Assembly: GCA_965267435.1 (NCBI GenBank)
Contig: OZ253960.1
Coordinates: forward strand, 4,712,001-4,776,000
Source of the DNA: JAWPMT01 sp965267435
GTDB taxonomy: Bacteria > Bacteroidota > Bacteroidia > Cytophagales > Cyclobacteriaceae
DNA: 64,000 nt
Reading direction: 5' to 3'
In this document: positions 27,105 to 35,961 of the stretch, piece by piece
Position numbering within the stretch: the stretch's first letter is position 1
Layout of the letters: the number at the start of each line of letters is the position of its first letter
Notes under the pieces: generated by a model
Told to the model about the DNA's origin: nothing
Databases searched by the model: none
Seen by the model: only the letters and a program-made list of their open reading frames with translations
Position numbers and translations under genes: made by a program

Positions 27105-27752
27105 ATGGAACCAATGAAGAAGATCTTGCTCGTCGACGATCACAAGATCATTTTAGAAGGTCTGAAACTGTATTTCCACGAGCTGGATGATCTTGTGGTA
27201 GCAGGGGAGGCGAGCAATGGCAGAGAGGCGTGGGAATTATTGGAGTCCAACCAATACGACATCGTCATCACCGACATCAGTATGCCGCAATTGGACGGCA
27301 TCGGCCTGATGGAAAAGATTGTCGAAAAATACCCCGATCAAAAGGTCCTCGCCCTATCCAGTCTCGTGGATGTGGGCTCCATCAACAAGATGATTGCCAT
27401 GGGAGCAAAGGGCTATGTGCCTAAGAGCGTAGAAGCAGAGGAGCTGCTGGATGCGGTCAGGGAGATCCTCAGCGGGAATACCTACTTCTCAAAGGAGATA
27501 TACGATGTGATCGTCAACCACATGGCCAGGATCAAACCCAAAGAGCGCCTCACCGTGGAGTCGACTATATCAGAGCGGGAGAAAGAAGTGCTACGGCTCA
27601 TCGTACAGGAATACTCCAATCAGGAAATAGCGGATAAGCTATTTATCAGCATCCGAACCGTGGAGACCCACAAGCGCAACCTGCTCGAGAAGACGGGCTG
27701 CAAAAACATCGCGGGCCTGGTCATGTACGCCGTCGAGCGGCACATCATGTGA
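27105..27752 (+). CDS. NarL/LuxR-type response regulator
   Basis: A 215-aa protein from the ATG at 27105 (ATG at 27114 also possible). The receiver domain has acidic pair Asp11-Asp12, phospho-acceptor Asp57 (IVITDISMP) and the conserved lysine in GYVPKSV. The C-terminal LuxR-type helix-turn-helix reads ISEREKEVLRLI then SNQEIADKLFISIRTVETHK. A sensor kinase phosphorylates such regulators; none is adjacent, so it is an orphan here. It lies between the two paralogous small barrel genes, which are candidate targets. Confidence 0.93.
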   Translation: MEPMKKILLVDDHKIILEGLKLYFHELDDLVVAGEASNGREAWELLESNQYDIVITDISMPQLDGIGLMEKIVEKYPDQKVLALSSLVDVGSINKMIAMGAKGYVPKSVEAEELLDAVREILSGNTYFSKEIYDVIVNHMARIKPKERLTVESTISEREKEVLRLIVQEYSNQEIADKLFISIRTVETHKRNLLEKTGCKNIAGLVMYAVERHIM

Positions 27753-27950
27753 CACTTGCCCTGGGTTGTAGGCCCATCCATTACCAGTTCGTAAAAGGCC
27801 CATTCAATACCCTGACCTGACTTCCGTGTCCTGTTCTGCTACGGTTTTCACGTAGACCCCTCCGTGAAATACGCGTTTTGGGACTTCCGCATTATCCTCT
27901 CGGTACCCTCCTGTTGCATTCCCAAATTTGAATACATAACCATCGAAACA

Positions 27951-28448
27951 ATGAACAAACTACTGGGCATCGTGATTTTGAGTATGGTAGCGGCAGGAGA
28001 CGTGGTATGCCAGCAGCTCTTTGTGGAGACGTATTTCGAGCAGACGCCCACTAGTCCCAAGATGGGTGTCGCTATGGGTTATACTTGTGGTGTCAACTAC
28101 CAGGTGGGAGGATTTTACCAGAACTATGAACCCGCCTTATCCTCTTCAGATGTCAGAAACCCATTGGTCGAGCGCGAATTTTTCGGCCTGTTTGCGTCCG
28201 TTATCGTCAAGGAATGGGATTCATTTTCTCTTAGCCTCAAGGCCAGGACGGGTATCGCCAATAGAGAACACTTCGTCATTTCTCCTGGCTTCCAGGTGGA
28301 CTACGAGCCGATTCGCCGGCTGCACTTGCTAGGAGGCGTGGCATTTCGCACACTAACACCGTCGGCCCTGGTTGGTATCAGGTTCGATTTGAGTGGACAG
28401 AGAAGACAAAAAGTGGGAGGGCGAACAGACCTGTTCTTTGCACGATAG
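27951..28448 (+). CDS. Small secreted beta-barrel-like protein, paralogue of the gene at 26370
   Basis: A 165-aa protein from the ATG at 27951, with a signal peptide (MNKLLGIVILSMVAAGDVVC). The frame is open 87 nt further upstream but that region has no signal-like start. Strand-like segments are VETYFEQTP, NYQVGGFYQNY, FSLSLKARTG and LLGGVAFRTLTP. It is 2 nt from the following lipoprotein gene, so the two form an operon. Function unknown; probable outer-membrane barrel. Confidence 0.72.
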   Translation: MNKLLGIVILSMVAAGDVVCQQLFVETYFEQTPTSPKMGVAMGYTCGVNYQVGGFYQNYEPALSSSDVRNPLVEREFFGLFASVIVKEWDSFSLSLKARTGIANREHFVISPGFQVDYEPIRRLHLLGGVAFRTLTPSALVGIRFDLSGQRRQKVGGRTDLFFAR

Positions 28449-28450
28449 AT

Positions 28451-29011
28451 ATGAAGCAACTAACTACTTGCCTGCTGCTCTTGTCTCTGCTGGCTTGTGA
28501 GACAAGCTACTATGAGCCCTATCAACTATTTGTTCTGCCGGAAGGCAAACATGGTAAGTTCAGCAAGGTGCAGACCCTACAATCCGACGTGCTCTCCTTC
28601 AAAGCCATCTTTGATGAAACCGCCATCTACACAAGTACCTCTGTGGAAAACCAGCACGACACCAACAAACTGCTAGGCTTCAGCGACTGCAACTCCCACC
28701 ACCACGATCATAGCGCCCGATTTGGATGGAGGTGGCTAGATGGCCAACTGGAGATACTCGCCTACGCCTATGTCTCAGGAGAACGCATCATAGAGCCCAT
28801 CGGCGCCATCAGTTTGAATGAGCCTTCGAACTTCACCCTGACCCTGCACGACAATGCCTACGTATTCACGGTTGACGATCATCCAGAGGTCCGGATTACC
28901 CGCAACAAGCCCTGCAACAGGGGCATCTTTTACATGCTGTGGCCCTACTTTGGTGGGGACGAGGTCGCACCGCATGATATTACGATCAAGCTTCTCATCG
29001 CCCATCAGTAA
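28451..29011 (+). CDS. Lipoprotein of unknown function
   Basis: A 186-aa protein with a canonical lipoprotein signal: MKQLTTCLLLLSLLAC, lipobox LLAC. The mature part contains a histidine-rich stretch (CNSHHHDHSARFGW) that could bind metal, then WLDGQLEILAYAYVSG and a paired cysteine near NKPCNRG. I recognise no domain. It follows the small barrel gene by 2 nt and is probably cotranslated with it. Confidence 0.75.
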   Translation: MKQLTTCLLLLSLLACETSYYEPYQLFVLPEGKHGKFSKVQTLQSDVLSFKAIFDETAIYTSTSVENQHDTNKLLGFSDCNSHHHDHSARFGWRWLDGQLEILAYAYVSGERIIEPIGAISLNEPSNFTLTLHDNAYVFTVDDHPEVRITRNKPCNRGIFYMLWPYFGGDEVAPHDITIKLLIAHQ

Positions 29012-29214
29012 CATGACAGCCCTCAGCTATGAGGGTGGGGCGACTGCCAGAGGGAAGAGGCAATTCAAAAACTCATCCACCTAAACACTCAAACTCAAAA
29101 AACCAAAAACCCAATGGCCTAAAACCGCAAACAGGGCATGGCTGCACCAGTACCTCGTCTGCATCTTTTCGTTTCTACCTATTTTTATCGCCCACGAAGA
29201 GAAACCCACAGTCA

Positions 29215-30585
29215 ATGCCCCAACCGAACCCACCAGAGAAGCCGACCTGGCTAAGTGACCTACAACAAAAAAGCTGGGAACCTGAGATCCTGCTCTCAGG
29301 GATCGTACTCTATGGGATGTTTCAGGCGCCCGGGCTCCTTGATAGTTTCCTGGCCTTCGCAAAGCTCAATCTGTTCGGCACCTTTAGCGATCTGGACAAT
29401 TTCATCGCCTTGCTGAAGATCGCCCTGTACTGGCTTACTTTCGGGCTCATCCTGCATCTTATCAGCAGGGGCATATGGGTCGGCATGGTGGGACTCAGCT
29501 TTACATTCCCAAAGGGGATCAACAAGGACAATCTCAAGCTGAGCCCACTTTTCCAGAAGAGGATAGAAAAAATACCGCCGATCGAGCAGATCATCGTCAA
29601 TCTCGAAAAACTCTGTAGCTCCCTTTTCGCTATCTCCTTCCTAATGTTCATGATGGTGATTGGCGGCTACCTTTTTTTCCTTCTCACGCTGATCATACCC
29701 TTCATCTCTATTTCGCTTTTAAGTGGACCGGAAGACCTCGATGGTACTTTCGAACGGATCGTGGAGATCTATGCCTACACCGTGATTATCATCGGTCTTG
29801 TGGGGCTGGCAGATTTCGTCACGTTAGGACTACTCAAAAGGATCAAATGGCTGGCACCCGTTTACCTGCCTATTCATCGGCTGATCAGTGCCCTTTCGCT
29901 GGCTCGATTTTACCGGCCCATCTACTTCACGCTGATCACCAACTACAACCGATGGAAGGTGGGAATATTTCTTGTGTTTTTTGTGGTCATAAGCATTTTC
30001 ATGTTGGATGTGACTTCCAACAGCGCGACCATTCCGGGGGAGGGCTGGACTCGCCTCTCTTTATGGAACAATGCCAGAGGTACCTCCAGCTTCAGTGGGT
30101 ATTATGATGACCAAAATGAGGGCTTCCACTCCGTGCAGGCCCATATACAATCTGACATCATCTCTGAAAACACGCTGCGGCTGTTTACGGTATTGAAGAT
30201 CGCCCAGGAGGATTCTATGAAAAAGCACTGCGCGTACGACTCGCTCATCCAGTTGGATACTGCATCGCGCTATGTGGAGCTCCATTGCGCGTCTTCATTT
30301 TATCAGATTTCGCTTGACGATCAGCCGATCGATAGTATTCAGTGGCTCTTTCATTACAAGCAAAAAACCAATCAAAGGGGGATCCTGACCTACCTGGATA
30401 TCACGGACCTGCCAAAGGGTATGCACACGATCAAAGTCCGTGGCCCGGACGAAATGTACAATTATACCTTCGCGGAGATTCCCTTCTACCGTGAGCTGAG
30501 CCCCAATGGCTACGTAGGACAGCCTGCCGTGAAGAAAGACGAAAAGGACAGCTTTCTGAAGATGAAACCCATCCTGCCAAAGTAG
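29215..30585 (+). CDS. Membrane protein with C-terminal extracytoplasmic domain, unknown function
   Basis: A 456-aa protein from the ATG at 29215; the frame upstream to 29029 is low-complexity and unlikely to be translated. The N-terminal ~260 residues contain about five transmembrane segments (for example LFAISFLMFMMVIGGYLFF and TVIIIGLVGLADFVTLG). After the last helix (IFLVFFVVISIFML) comes a soluble region of about 190 residues with YDSLIQLDTASRYVEL and GMHTIKVRGPDE. The end KGMHTIKV resembles the closing of extracytoplasmic beta domains. No family recognised. Confidence 0.72.
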   Translation: MPQPNPPEKPTWLSDLQQKSWEPEILLSGIVLYGMFQAPGLLDSFLAFAKLNLFGTFSDLDNFIALLKIALYWLTFGLILHLISRGIWVGMVGLSFTFPKGINKDNLKLSPLFQKRIEKIPPIEQIIVNLEKLCSSLFAISFLMFMMVIGGYLFFLLTLIIPFISISLLSGPEDLDGTFERIVEIYAYTVIIIGLVGLADFVTLGLLKRIKWLAPVYLPIHRLISALSLARFYRPIYFTLITNYNRWKVGIFLVFFVVISIFMLDVTSNSATIPGEGWTRLSLWNNARGTSSFSGYYDDQNEGFHSVQAHIQSDIISENTLRLFTVLKIAQEDSMKKHCAYDSLIQLDTASRYVELHCASSFYQISLDDQPIDSIQWLFHYKQKTNQRGILTYLDITDLPKGMHTIKVRGPDEMYNYTFAEIPFYRELSPNGYVGQPAVKKDEKDSFLKMKPILPK

Positions 30586-30704
30586 CCCCCATCACATAAT
30601 GGCGGGTGCCGGCGCTGCATCGTTGCCTATTTCCTGAGAAAGGTAGGGAATCCATGACCTTACATGTAATACTCTCAACCACATAGACAGAACCACACGC
30701 CAAG

Positions 30705-30908
30705 ATGATACTCCAAAACCTGCATCTACCAAATTTCAGGGCATTTAAGCGCCTCATCGATTGGGAGTTGACCAGAAGTCACCGCCTGGCAACCAAAACG
30801 GCCATCACTCTCGTACAGCTCGCGATGGAACATGGCATTTCACGCGAAGAGGCAGAGGAGATCGTCGACATGTGCTGCGACGAGCGCCACGTCAGACTAA
30901 GAAATTAA
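30705..30908 (+). CDS. Small hypothetical protein
   Basis: A 67-aa frame starting with ATG. The sequence is predicted helical with charged surfaces (FKRLIDWELTRSH, then ISREEAEEIVDMCCDERH), as in small globular bacterial proteins. A terminator with seven T residues follows 49 nt after the stop, supporting a transcribed unit. No family recognised. Confidence 0.5.
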   Translation: MILQNLHLPNFRAFKRLIDWELTRSHRLATKTAITLVQLAMEHGISREEAEEIVDMCCDERHVRLRN

Positions 30909-30932
30909 GGCCAGCAATTTAGGTTAGGTTGA

Positions 30933-30983
30933 CGCTGAGGATTCAGCGGTCGATGGACGGACTCCCAGGGGGTCCGTTTTTTT
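30933..30983 (+). terminator. Hairpin and Rho-independent terminator
   Basis: First a hairpin CGCTGA-ggat-TCAGCG (30933-30948). Then a second stem CGGACTCCC / GGGGTCCG type (30958-30976) is followed by seven T residues (30977-30983) and ATTTT. It ends the plus-strand unit of the small protein. Confidence 0.7.
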
Positions 30984-31193
30984 ATTTTGGAGCAGCATAG
31001 ACCCACCTCCGCCTCCAAGGGATCTGCCGGCTCTCACCTTTAGCACGGCCCCGCTTGTCACCGCCGCAGCGCCGGGACATATGGCACGCAATTGGAAGCA
31101 ATAGTTTAGGGCCCGGCGACCAATGCCGGCTATCGGCTCCATCCGGGCTAGGTGCTTAGGTCTGTGCTTCAGGCCGGGGTTGCCAGGATTTTC
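30984..31193. other. Gene-free, GC-rich stretch
   Basis: About 210 nt between the terminator and the HxlR gene. The only open frame here (minus, 30924-31142) looks like chance translation. The minus strand contains GC-rich complementary blocks such as GCCGGCATTGG and CGCCGGGCCC, which could fold. It could be an HxlR 3' UTR or a small structured RNA; no known RNA family is assigned. Confidence 0.3.
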
Positions 31194-31547
31194 TTAATTA
31201 TCGCCGTGCTCGACGCCAGCGTCATCCATTAGAAACATCCCATAGTTGCGAATCGTCTCAATGACGGGAATACACGTTCGGCCTTTCTCCGTCATGGAGT
31301 ACTCCACCTTCGGGGGCACCACAGGATAAACCTCCCGATGGATAAATCCCTCCTCCTCCAGCTCCCGGAGCTGGGTTGTCAGCATTTTGTCGGCGATATG
31401 AGGGATATCCTTTTTCAGCTCGCCATACCTCATCACCCGATCCTTGAGTCTCCACAGGATCGGCATCTTCCAGGTACCGCCAATATGTGCCATAGCAAAC
31501 TCCACGGGATTGTAGTACAGCTTCTTCTTATACAGGAACTCAGGCAT
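31194..31547 (-). CDS. HxlR family transcriptional regulator
   Basis: A 117-aa winged-helix regulator. Signature segments: AMAHIGGTWKMPILWRLKD, RYGELKKDIPHIADKMLTTQLRELEEEG in two runs, and PPKVEYSMTEKG, the wing. HxlR-type proteins (YodB, HypR) often sense electrophiles or oxidants through a cysteine; here one Cys lies in GRTCIPVIE, late in the protein. It is divergent from the DJ-1-like gene across a palindromic site, a typical local repressor arrangement. Confidence 0.92.
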   Translation of the reverse strand: MPEFLYKKKLYYNPVEFAMAHIGGTWKMPILWRLKDRVMRYGELKKDIPHIADKMLTTQLRELEEEGFIHREVYPVVPPKVEYSMTEKGRTCIPVIETIRNYGMFLMDDAGVEHGDN

Positions 31548-31566
31548 AACTATCTGTAAATCAATT

Positions 31567-31582
31567 TACTTTCCAAAAAGTA
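31567..31582. promoter_or_regulatory. HxlR-type operator candidate
   Basis: A perfect inverted repeat TACTTT-ccaa-AAAGTA in the 119-nt divergent region between the HxlR regulator and the DJ-1-like gene. It fits the A/T-rich TACTTT-type dyads known for HxlR family operators. Most simply the site represses both genes. Confidence 0.6.
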
Positions 31583-31666
31583 TGTATCGGTGTATTTAGT
31601 AAGTATAGTATCAAAGATAGGGTATCGCCGTTCCTTTGGGCATGGACAATAAAAAAATTCAATGAT

Positions 31667-32452
31667 ATGACCCAACAGGTAAAAGAATCACAGCACTATG
31701 TACATGCCCATGGCATGCCTACCAAGGGAAAGATCCTCATGGTAGCCAGCAGCCCCGCTATCTCAGAGCAAACCGGATGGCCCATCGGCTTCTGGGCGGC
31801 GGAGTTCACCCATCCACTTTTCGTCTTCCAGGAAGCAGGATACGAGATCACATTGGCCTCTACGAAAGGCGGAGAGATAGCAATGGACTCCTTCTCTAAT
31901 CCTACAGATGAAAGTGGCTACTCAGCTCACGACGTCATCTCTCTTGGATACATGCAACAGGACTGGTTTCAGGACTTGCTAAAAAATACGCTGCCTCTTT
32001 CTGAAGTACAGGCCTCAGATTACGAGGGCATTTTCCTCGTCGGCGGTCAAGGTCCCATGTATACCTTCCGGGGCAATACTGAGCTACAGCAGCTGTTTGC
32101 CGACTTCTATGAATCAGGCAAGCCCAGCACAGCCGTCTGCCACTCGACGACTCTATTGCTGGAAACGAAGAAGTCTGACGGTGAGCTGCTCGTGAAGGGT
32201 AAGACCTGGACCGGCTTCGCCAACTCTGAAGAGGACTTCGCTGATCAAGCCGTAGGCCAAAAGATCCAACCCTACCGCATAGAGGACGAAGCTCAGAAAA
32301 TAAAGGGAACGGACTTCAAAGTGGCACCGGCATTCTCGTCTTATGCGATCGCCGATGGCCATCTGGTCACGGGCCAACAGCAAAATTCAGGGGCTGCCGC
32401 CGCCACTATGATGGTCGACCTGCTAACAGAAAGAGCAGCAGTGCCCGCATAA
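31667..32452 (+). CDS. DJ-1/PfpI (HSP31-like) protein
   Basis: A 261-aa protein of the class I glutamine amidotransferase-like superfamily. The nucleophile elbow is TAVCHSTT with Cys158-His159, and Glu46 in FWAAEF is placed like the conserved acidic residue of DJ-1/HSP31 proteins. GGQGPMYTF supplies the oxyanion-region loop. Relatives act as glyoxalase III or chaperones that repair carbonyl damage. The divergent HxlR gene with its operator suggests induction by reactive electrophiles, an inference. Confidence 0.88.
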   Translation: MTQQVKESQHYVHAHGMPTKGKILMVASSPAISEQTGWPIGFWAAEFTHPLFVFQEAGYEITLASTKGGEIAMDSFSNPTDESGYSAHDVISLGYMQQDWFQDLLKNTLPLSEVQASDYEGIFLVGGQGPMYTFRGNTELQQLFADFYESGKPSTAVCHSTTLLLETKKSDGELLVKGKTWTGFANSEEDFADQAVGQKIQPYRIEDEAQKIKGTDFKVAPAFSSYAIADGHLVTGQQQNSGAAAATMMVDLLTERAAVPA

Positions 32453-32462
32453 GCATGGAGAT

Positions 32463-32507
32463 GGCTGACCTTCACTTGATCTCGCCTATATCGGGTGAAG
32501 GTCGGCC
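32463..32507 (+). terminator. Hairpin after the DJ-1-like gene
   Basis: A 13-bp stem GGCTGACCTTCAC / GTGAAGGTCGGCC with one G-T pair and a 19-nt loop, just after the stop codon. No clear T-run follows, so termination is probable but not certain. Confidence 0.5.
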
Positions 32508-32552
32508 ACACTCTTGCAAGATCACTCCTGAGACTTCATCTAATTTGAGTGC

Positions 32553-33158
32553 ATGAAAACGCTCCTGCCCCTTCTTTTCATTGTAGCTACACACAGCATC
32601 TACTCCCAAAGTCTCGAGGTGATGACGGGAACGGAGCGCATCTTCGCCGACGTGCAGTGGCTGAAAGCATTCGATGAAGAACGACGATGGACGCTCTTCA
32701 GCAGATCAAGAGCGACGGTCGATTACGACGACAACACAAATCTCTTTATGGGCGCTTACTTGAGCTATACGAGTGCCTCCGGCTTCGGTGGCACCCTTGT
32801 GGGACGGATCTCTAACGTGGGAGGGGGCAGTGATGCGGGTGTACACTACTTCAAAACCAGCAAATCATTTGTCATCTATGCCCTGACATCCGTTGCCTTG
32901 CAAAGCGACCTTCGCTATTCCTGGTTTTCCATCATGCGATGGACACCAGACCTCAATGAGCGATGGAAGTGGTACACAAGCCTTGAGCTGTTTTCCGCAT
33001 TTGATAAGCAGGGGCATGCTTTCAGCGTTCAGCGCGTCAGGGGTGGAGTAGATTTCAAAGGCTACCAATTTGGTCTGGCCATCAATCTATCAGGTGCGGG
33101 GACAGACTATTCCACTACCGACTCCAATCCCGGCATCTTCGTACGAAAGCAATTCTAA
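32553..33158 (+). CDS. Exported beta-strand-rich protein, unknown function
   Basis: A 201-aa protein with signal peptide (MKTLLPLLFIVATHSIYSQ). The mature sequence alternates polar and aromatic residues in strands (YDDNTNLFMGAYLSYTSASG split in two, FVIYALTSVALQSDLRYSWF in parts), ending in FVRKQF, where a terminal aromatic suggests an outer-membrane barrel. Its stop is 13 nt before the bestrophin-like gene, so they are probably cotranscribed. Function unknown. Confidence 0.72.
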   Translation: MKTLLPLLFIVATHSIYSQSLEVMTGTERIFADVQWLKAFDEERRWTLFSRSRATVDYDDNTNLFMGAYLSYTSASGFGGTLVGRISNVGGGSDAGVHYFKTSKSFVIYALTSVALQSDLRYSWFSIMRWTPDLNERWKWYTSLELFSAFDKQGHAFSVQRVRGGVDFKGYQFGLAINLSGAGTDYSTTDSNPGIFVRKQF

Positions 33159-33171
33159 AAATTCTTATCCC

Positions 33172-34113
33172 ATGATTGTCAAAAGAAACTTCGACCCCAT
33201 CAAAGTCTGGCAGTATATCAAGTGGCCGATGACCTTTACCCTCTTATGGGCGACGCTGGTTTGGGCACTCCATATATGGGACCTCTCGGTGGTACTCAAT
33301 TTTACCCCGATCGGCGTAGTTGGATCCGCCCTCGCGATTTTCGTCGCCTTCCGCAATCAATCGGCTTATGGTCGTTGGTGGGAGGCCCGCCAGATCTGGG
33401 GAGGTATTGTCAATTCAAGCCGGATCTTGTCCCGATTGATCATCACATTCACCGACAGTCATGCGCATCAGGAAAACTACAAGCCCGAGCGGAGTGAGCA
33501 GTTCAAAAGGCGAATGGTTTATCGATGCATCGCCTGGGTCAACGCCCTACGTCTTCACCTGCGCAAGCAAGACGCCTGGGAAGACCTTCGTCCACTGCTC
33601 CCTGCGGAAGAATACGCCGAGGTGGTAGCCGCACAAAACAAGCCCAATTATTTGCAGATGCTTATTGGCCGGGACTTGTACGGGGCCATGGCCAATGGTA
33701 CACTGGGAGGCTTTGACAGCTTTCAGATGGAGCAACAGCTGGCGGCACTAGCCAACTACCAGGGAGCAGCCGAACGTATCAAGAACACACCTCTACCCCG
33801 ACAGTACGACTTTTTTACGCGAGTTTTCGTGCTGGTTTTTGCCGCGCTCCTGCCCTTCGGGTTACTGAGTTTCTTCCAAACCAATCAGATAGTGGACCTC
33901 TCATGGCTGATCATTCCCTTCTCCGGTCTTGTGGCTGGCGTATTCATCATCATGGAGCGCACAGGGGCAGCAAACGAGGATCCATTTGAAAACAGGACTA
34001 CTGACACGCCGATGACTGCTTTATGCAACACGATCGAGAGAGACCTCCGTGAAGTGCTGGGGGAAAAAGACCTGCCTATCAAAATGGAGGCGGCCAAAGG
34101 CTACCTTTTCTGA
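33172..34113 (+). CDS. Bestrophin-like (UPF0187/YneE-type) ion channel
   Basis: A 313-aa membrane protein from the ATG at 33172; the open frame starts earlier but overlaps the barrel-like gene. Characteristic parts are PMTFTLLWATLVWALHIW, ALAIFVAFRNQSAYGRWWEARQ in two runs, and GRDLYGAMANG, as in bacterial bestrophin homologues. They form pentameric ion channels; bacterial members pass cations. Family firm, ion unknown. Confidence 0.9.
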   Translation: MIVKRNFDPIKVWQYIKWPMTFTLLWATLVWALHIWDLSVVLNFTPIGVVGSALAIFVAFRNQSAYGRWWEARQIWGGIVNSSRILSRLIITFTDSHAHQENYKPERSEQFKRRMVYRCIAWVNALRLHLRKQDAWEDLRPLLPAEEYAEVVAAQNKPNYLQMLIGRDLYGAMANGTLGGFDSFQMEQQLAALANYQGAAERIKNTPLPRQYDFFTRVFVLVFAALLPFGLLSFFQTNQIVDLSWLIIPFSGLVAGVFIIMERTGAANEDPFENRTTDTPMTALCNTIERDLREVLGEKDLPIKMEAAKGYLF

Positions 34114-34120
34114 GCCCTCG

Positions 34121-34138
34121 GGGTGATCTTCGTCACCC
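34121..34138. repeat. Short hairpin after the bestrophin-like gene
   Basis: Stem GGGTGA / TCACCC with loop TCTTCG, just after the stop. It may act as a weak terminator or RNA stabiliser; no T-run follows. Confidence 0.4.
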
Positions 34139-34187
34139 TTCCGTGCGATGCTTGTGATTATCTTTAGTCCTCTCAACAAATCAAGGT

Positions 34188-34568
34188 ATGAACAGAGCAT
34201 CTCTCCTCGTCATTGGTGCATTGTTGGAACTGGCCGCAGGTAGTTCGTTGTTGGCCCTCCCAAAGCAAACGACCGCCCTTCTGGTAGATATCAATGTCGG
34301 ACCGGAAACGCTCACCCCGTCGCAGATGCTCGGTGCGGCGCTGCTCTCAATGGGGATCATGCTTTTCTTCGTCGCGAAGTCCAAAGAAAAGCAAACCCTT
34401 AACGGCGTTACGATCGCCTACATTCTCTACAACCTTGCGGGCATCGGGGTGATGACTTTTGGCGCACTCTCCCGAGGTCACGACGGTCCCATGTTGTGGC
34501 CTACGATTGCCTTACATACCTTGGTTGTCGTCCTCTTACTACGTGCCCATTGGAAAGAAAGAGAGTGA
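34188..34568 (+). CDS. Small four-helix membrane protein
   Basis: A 126-aa protein with four hydrophobic segments (LLVIGALLELAAGSSLLAL, MLGAALLSMGIMLFFVA, TIAYILYNLAGIGVMTFG, LWPTIALHTLVVVLLL). I recognise no named family with confidence; it resembles small DUF4345-like membrane proteins only loosely. Separated by 84 nt from glyA. Confidence 0.65.
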   Translation: MNRASLLVIGALLELAAGSSLLALPKQTTALLVDINVGPETLTPSQMLGAALLSMGIMLFFVAKSKEKQTLNGVTIAYILYNLAGIGVMTFGALSRGHDGPMLWPTIALHTLVVVLLLRAHWKERE

Positions 34569-34652
34569 CCTTCAGGCGAAGTGTCATCAGCTCTCCATTC
34601 AAGCCCTAGATCCCCTTCTTTCTTCACAAGAATTTCAGCTAATTTTGAGCCC

Positions 34653-35939
34653 ATGGAGCGAGATGAAAAACTATTTGACCTGATCCGTCAGGAAGAGGAT
34701 CGCCAAATCAATGGGATCGAACTGATTGCCTCTGAAAATTTTGCCTCTCCACAGGTACGGGAGGCTGCAGGTAGCGTCCTCACAAACAAATATGCGGAGG
34801 GCTTGCCAGGCAAGCGATATTATGGAGGCTGTGAGGTGGTGGATCAGGTAGAGGATCTCGCCCGCGAGCGAATCAAGGAGCTGTTTGGCGCCACATGGGC
34901 CAATGTCCAGCCACACTCCGGTGCCCAGGCCAACGCCGCTGTCATGCTCGCCGTCCTCAATGCTGGTGACAAGATATTGGGTTTCGACCTCTCTCACGGA
35001 GGCCACCTCACCCACGGCTCTGCGGTCAACTTTTCCGGCAAGCTGTACCAGCCCAGTTTCTACGGGGTCGAGGAGGAGACCGGCACTGTGAACTACGACA
35101 CAGTAGCTGCAACAGCTGCGAAGGAGCAACCTAAACTTATTATATGCGGAGCCTCCGCTTATAGCCGTGATTGGGACTACCAAAGACTTCGAGCCATCGC
35201 GGACGAGATCGGGGCCCTATTGCTGGCGGATGTTGCGCACCCTGCTGGGCTGATCGCCCGAGGATTGCTCAATGATCCTCTTGAGCATTGCCATATCGTC
35301 ACCACTACCACGCACAAAACACTCCGCGGCCCACGGGGAGGTGTCATCATGATGCGTGAGGACTTTGACAATCCATTCGGTTTGAAGACACCGAAAGGTA
35401 CAATCCGGAAAATGTCGAGCTTGCTGGACTCCGGTGTATTCCCCGGTACGCAGGGAGGACCTCTGGAGCACATTATTGCAGCGAAAGCGGTGGCATTCGG
35501 CGAGGCACTCTCCGACGAGTTCATGTCCTACATCGTCCAGGTGAAGAAAAATGCTGAAGTAATGGCGGCAGCGTTTGTAGACAGAGGATATAAGCTGATC
35601 TCGGGCGGTACCGACAATCACTTGATGCTAATCGACTTGCGCTCCAAAGGGATCACTGGAAAAGAAGCCGAAGCTGCACTCGGCAAAGCAGACATCACCG
35701 TCAACAAAAACATGGTACCATTTGACGATAAGTCGCCGTTTGTGACTTCCGGAATCCGTACCGGTACTGCTGCGGTGACCTCGCGAGGATTGAAGGAAGA
35801 CGACATGACACGCATCGTCGAGTACATCGATGAGTGCATCAATCACCACAGTGATGATAGCAAGCTGGCGGCAATCAAAACAGAAATCAATAGCTGGATG
35901 AGCTCCTACCCATTGTTCGCGGAGCACACACTGGCCTAA
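34653..35939 (+). CDS. glyA: Serine hydroxymethyltransferase
   Basis: A 428-aa PLP enzyme from the ATG at 34653 (the open frame begins 72 nt earlier, but the added residues are not family sequence). It interconverts serine and glycine while loading tetrahydrofolate with a one-carbon unit in the cytoplasm. The N-terminal GIELIASENF, VQPHSGAQAN, and the PLP-lysine Lys222 in TTTTHKTLRGPRGG are all present. Length is normal for bacteria. It precedes tatC by 22 nt. Confidence 0.97.
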   Translation: MERDEKLFDLIRQEEDRQINGIELIASENFASPQVREAAGSVLTNKYAEGLPGKRYYGGCEVVDQVEDLARERIKELFGATWANVQPHSGAQANAAVMLAVLNAGDKILGFDLSHGGHLTHGSAVNFSGKLYQPSFYGVEEETGTVNYDTVAATAAKEQPKLIICGASAYSRDWDYQRLRAIADEIGALLLADVAHPAGLIARGLLNDPLEHCHIVTTTTHKTLRGPRGGVIMMREDFDNPFGLKTPKGTIRKMSSLLDSGVFPGTQGGPLEHIIAAKAVAFGEALSDEFMSYIVQVKKNAEVMAAAFVDRGYKLISGGTDNHLMLIDLRSKGITGKEAEAALGKADITVNKNMVPFDDKSPFVTSGIRTGTAAVTSRGLKEDDMTRIVEYIDECINHHSDDSKLAAIKTEINSWMSSYPLFAEHTLA

Positions 35940-35961
35940 CCTAACGATTAGAGGATCTCTT

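Noticed and set aside
30924..31142. Minus-strand frame in the GC-rich gap
   Set aside because: No family signal; composition fits chance translation of a GC-rich region and it spans a terminator hairpin.
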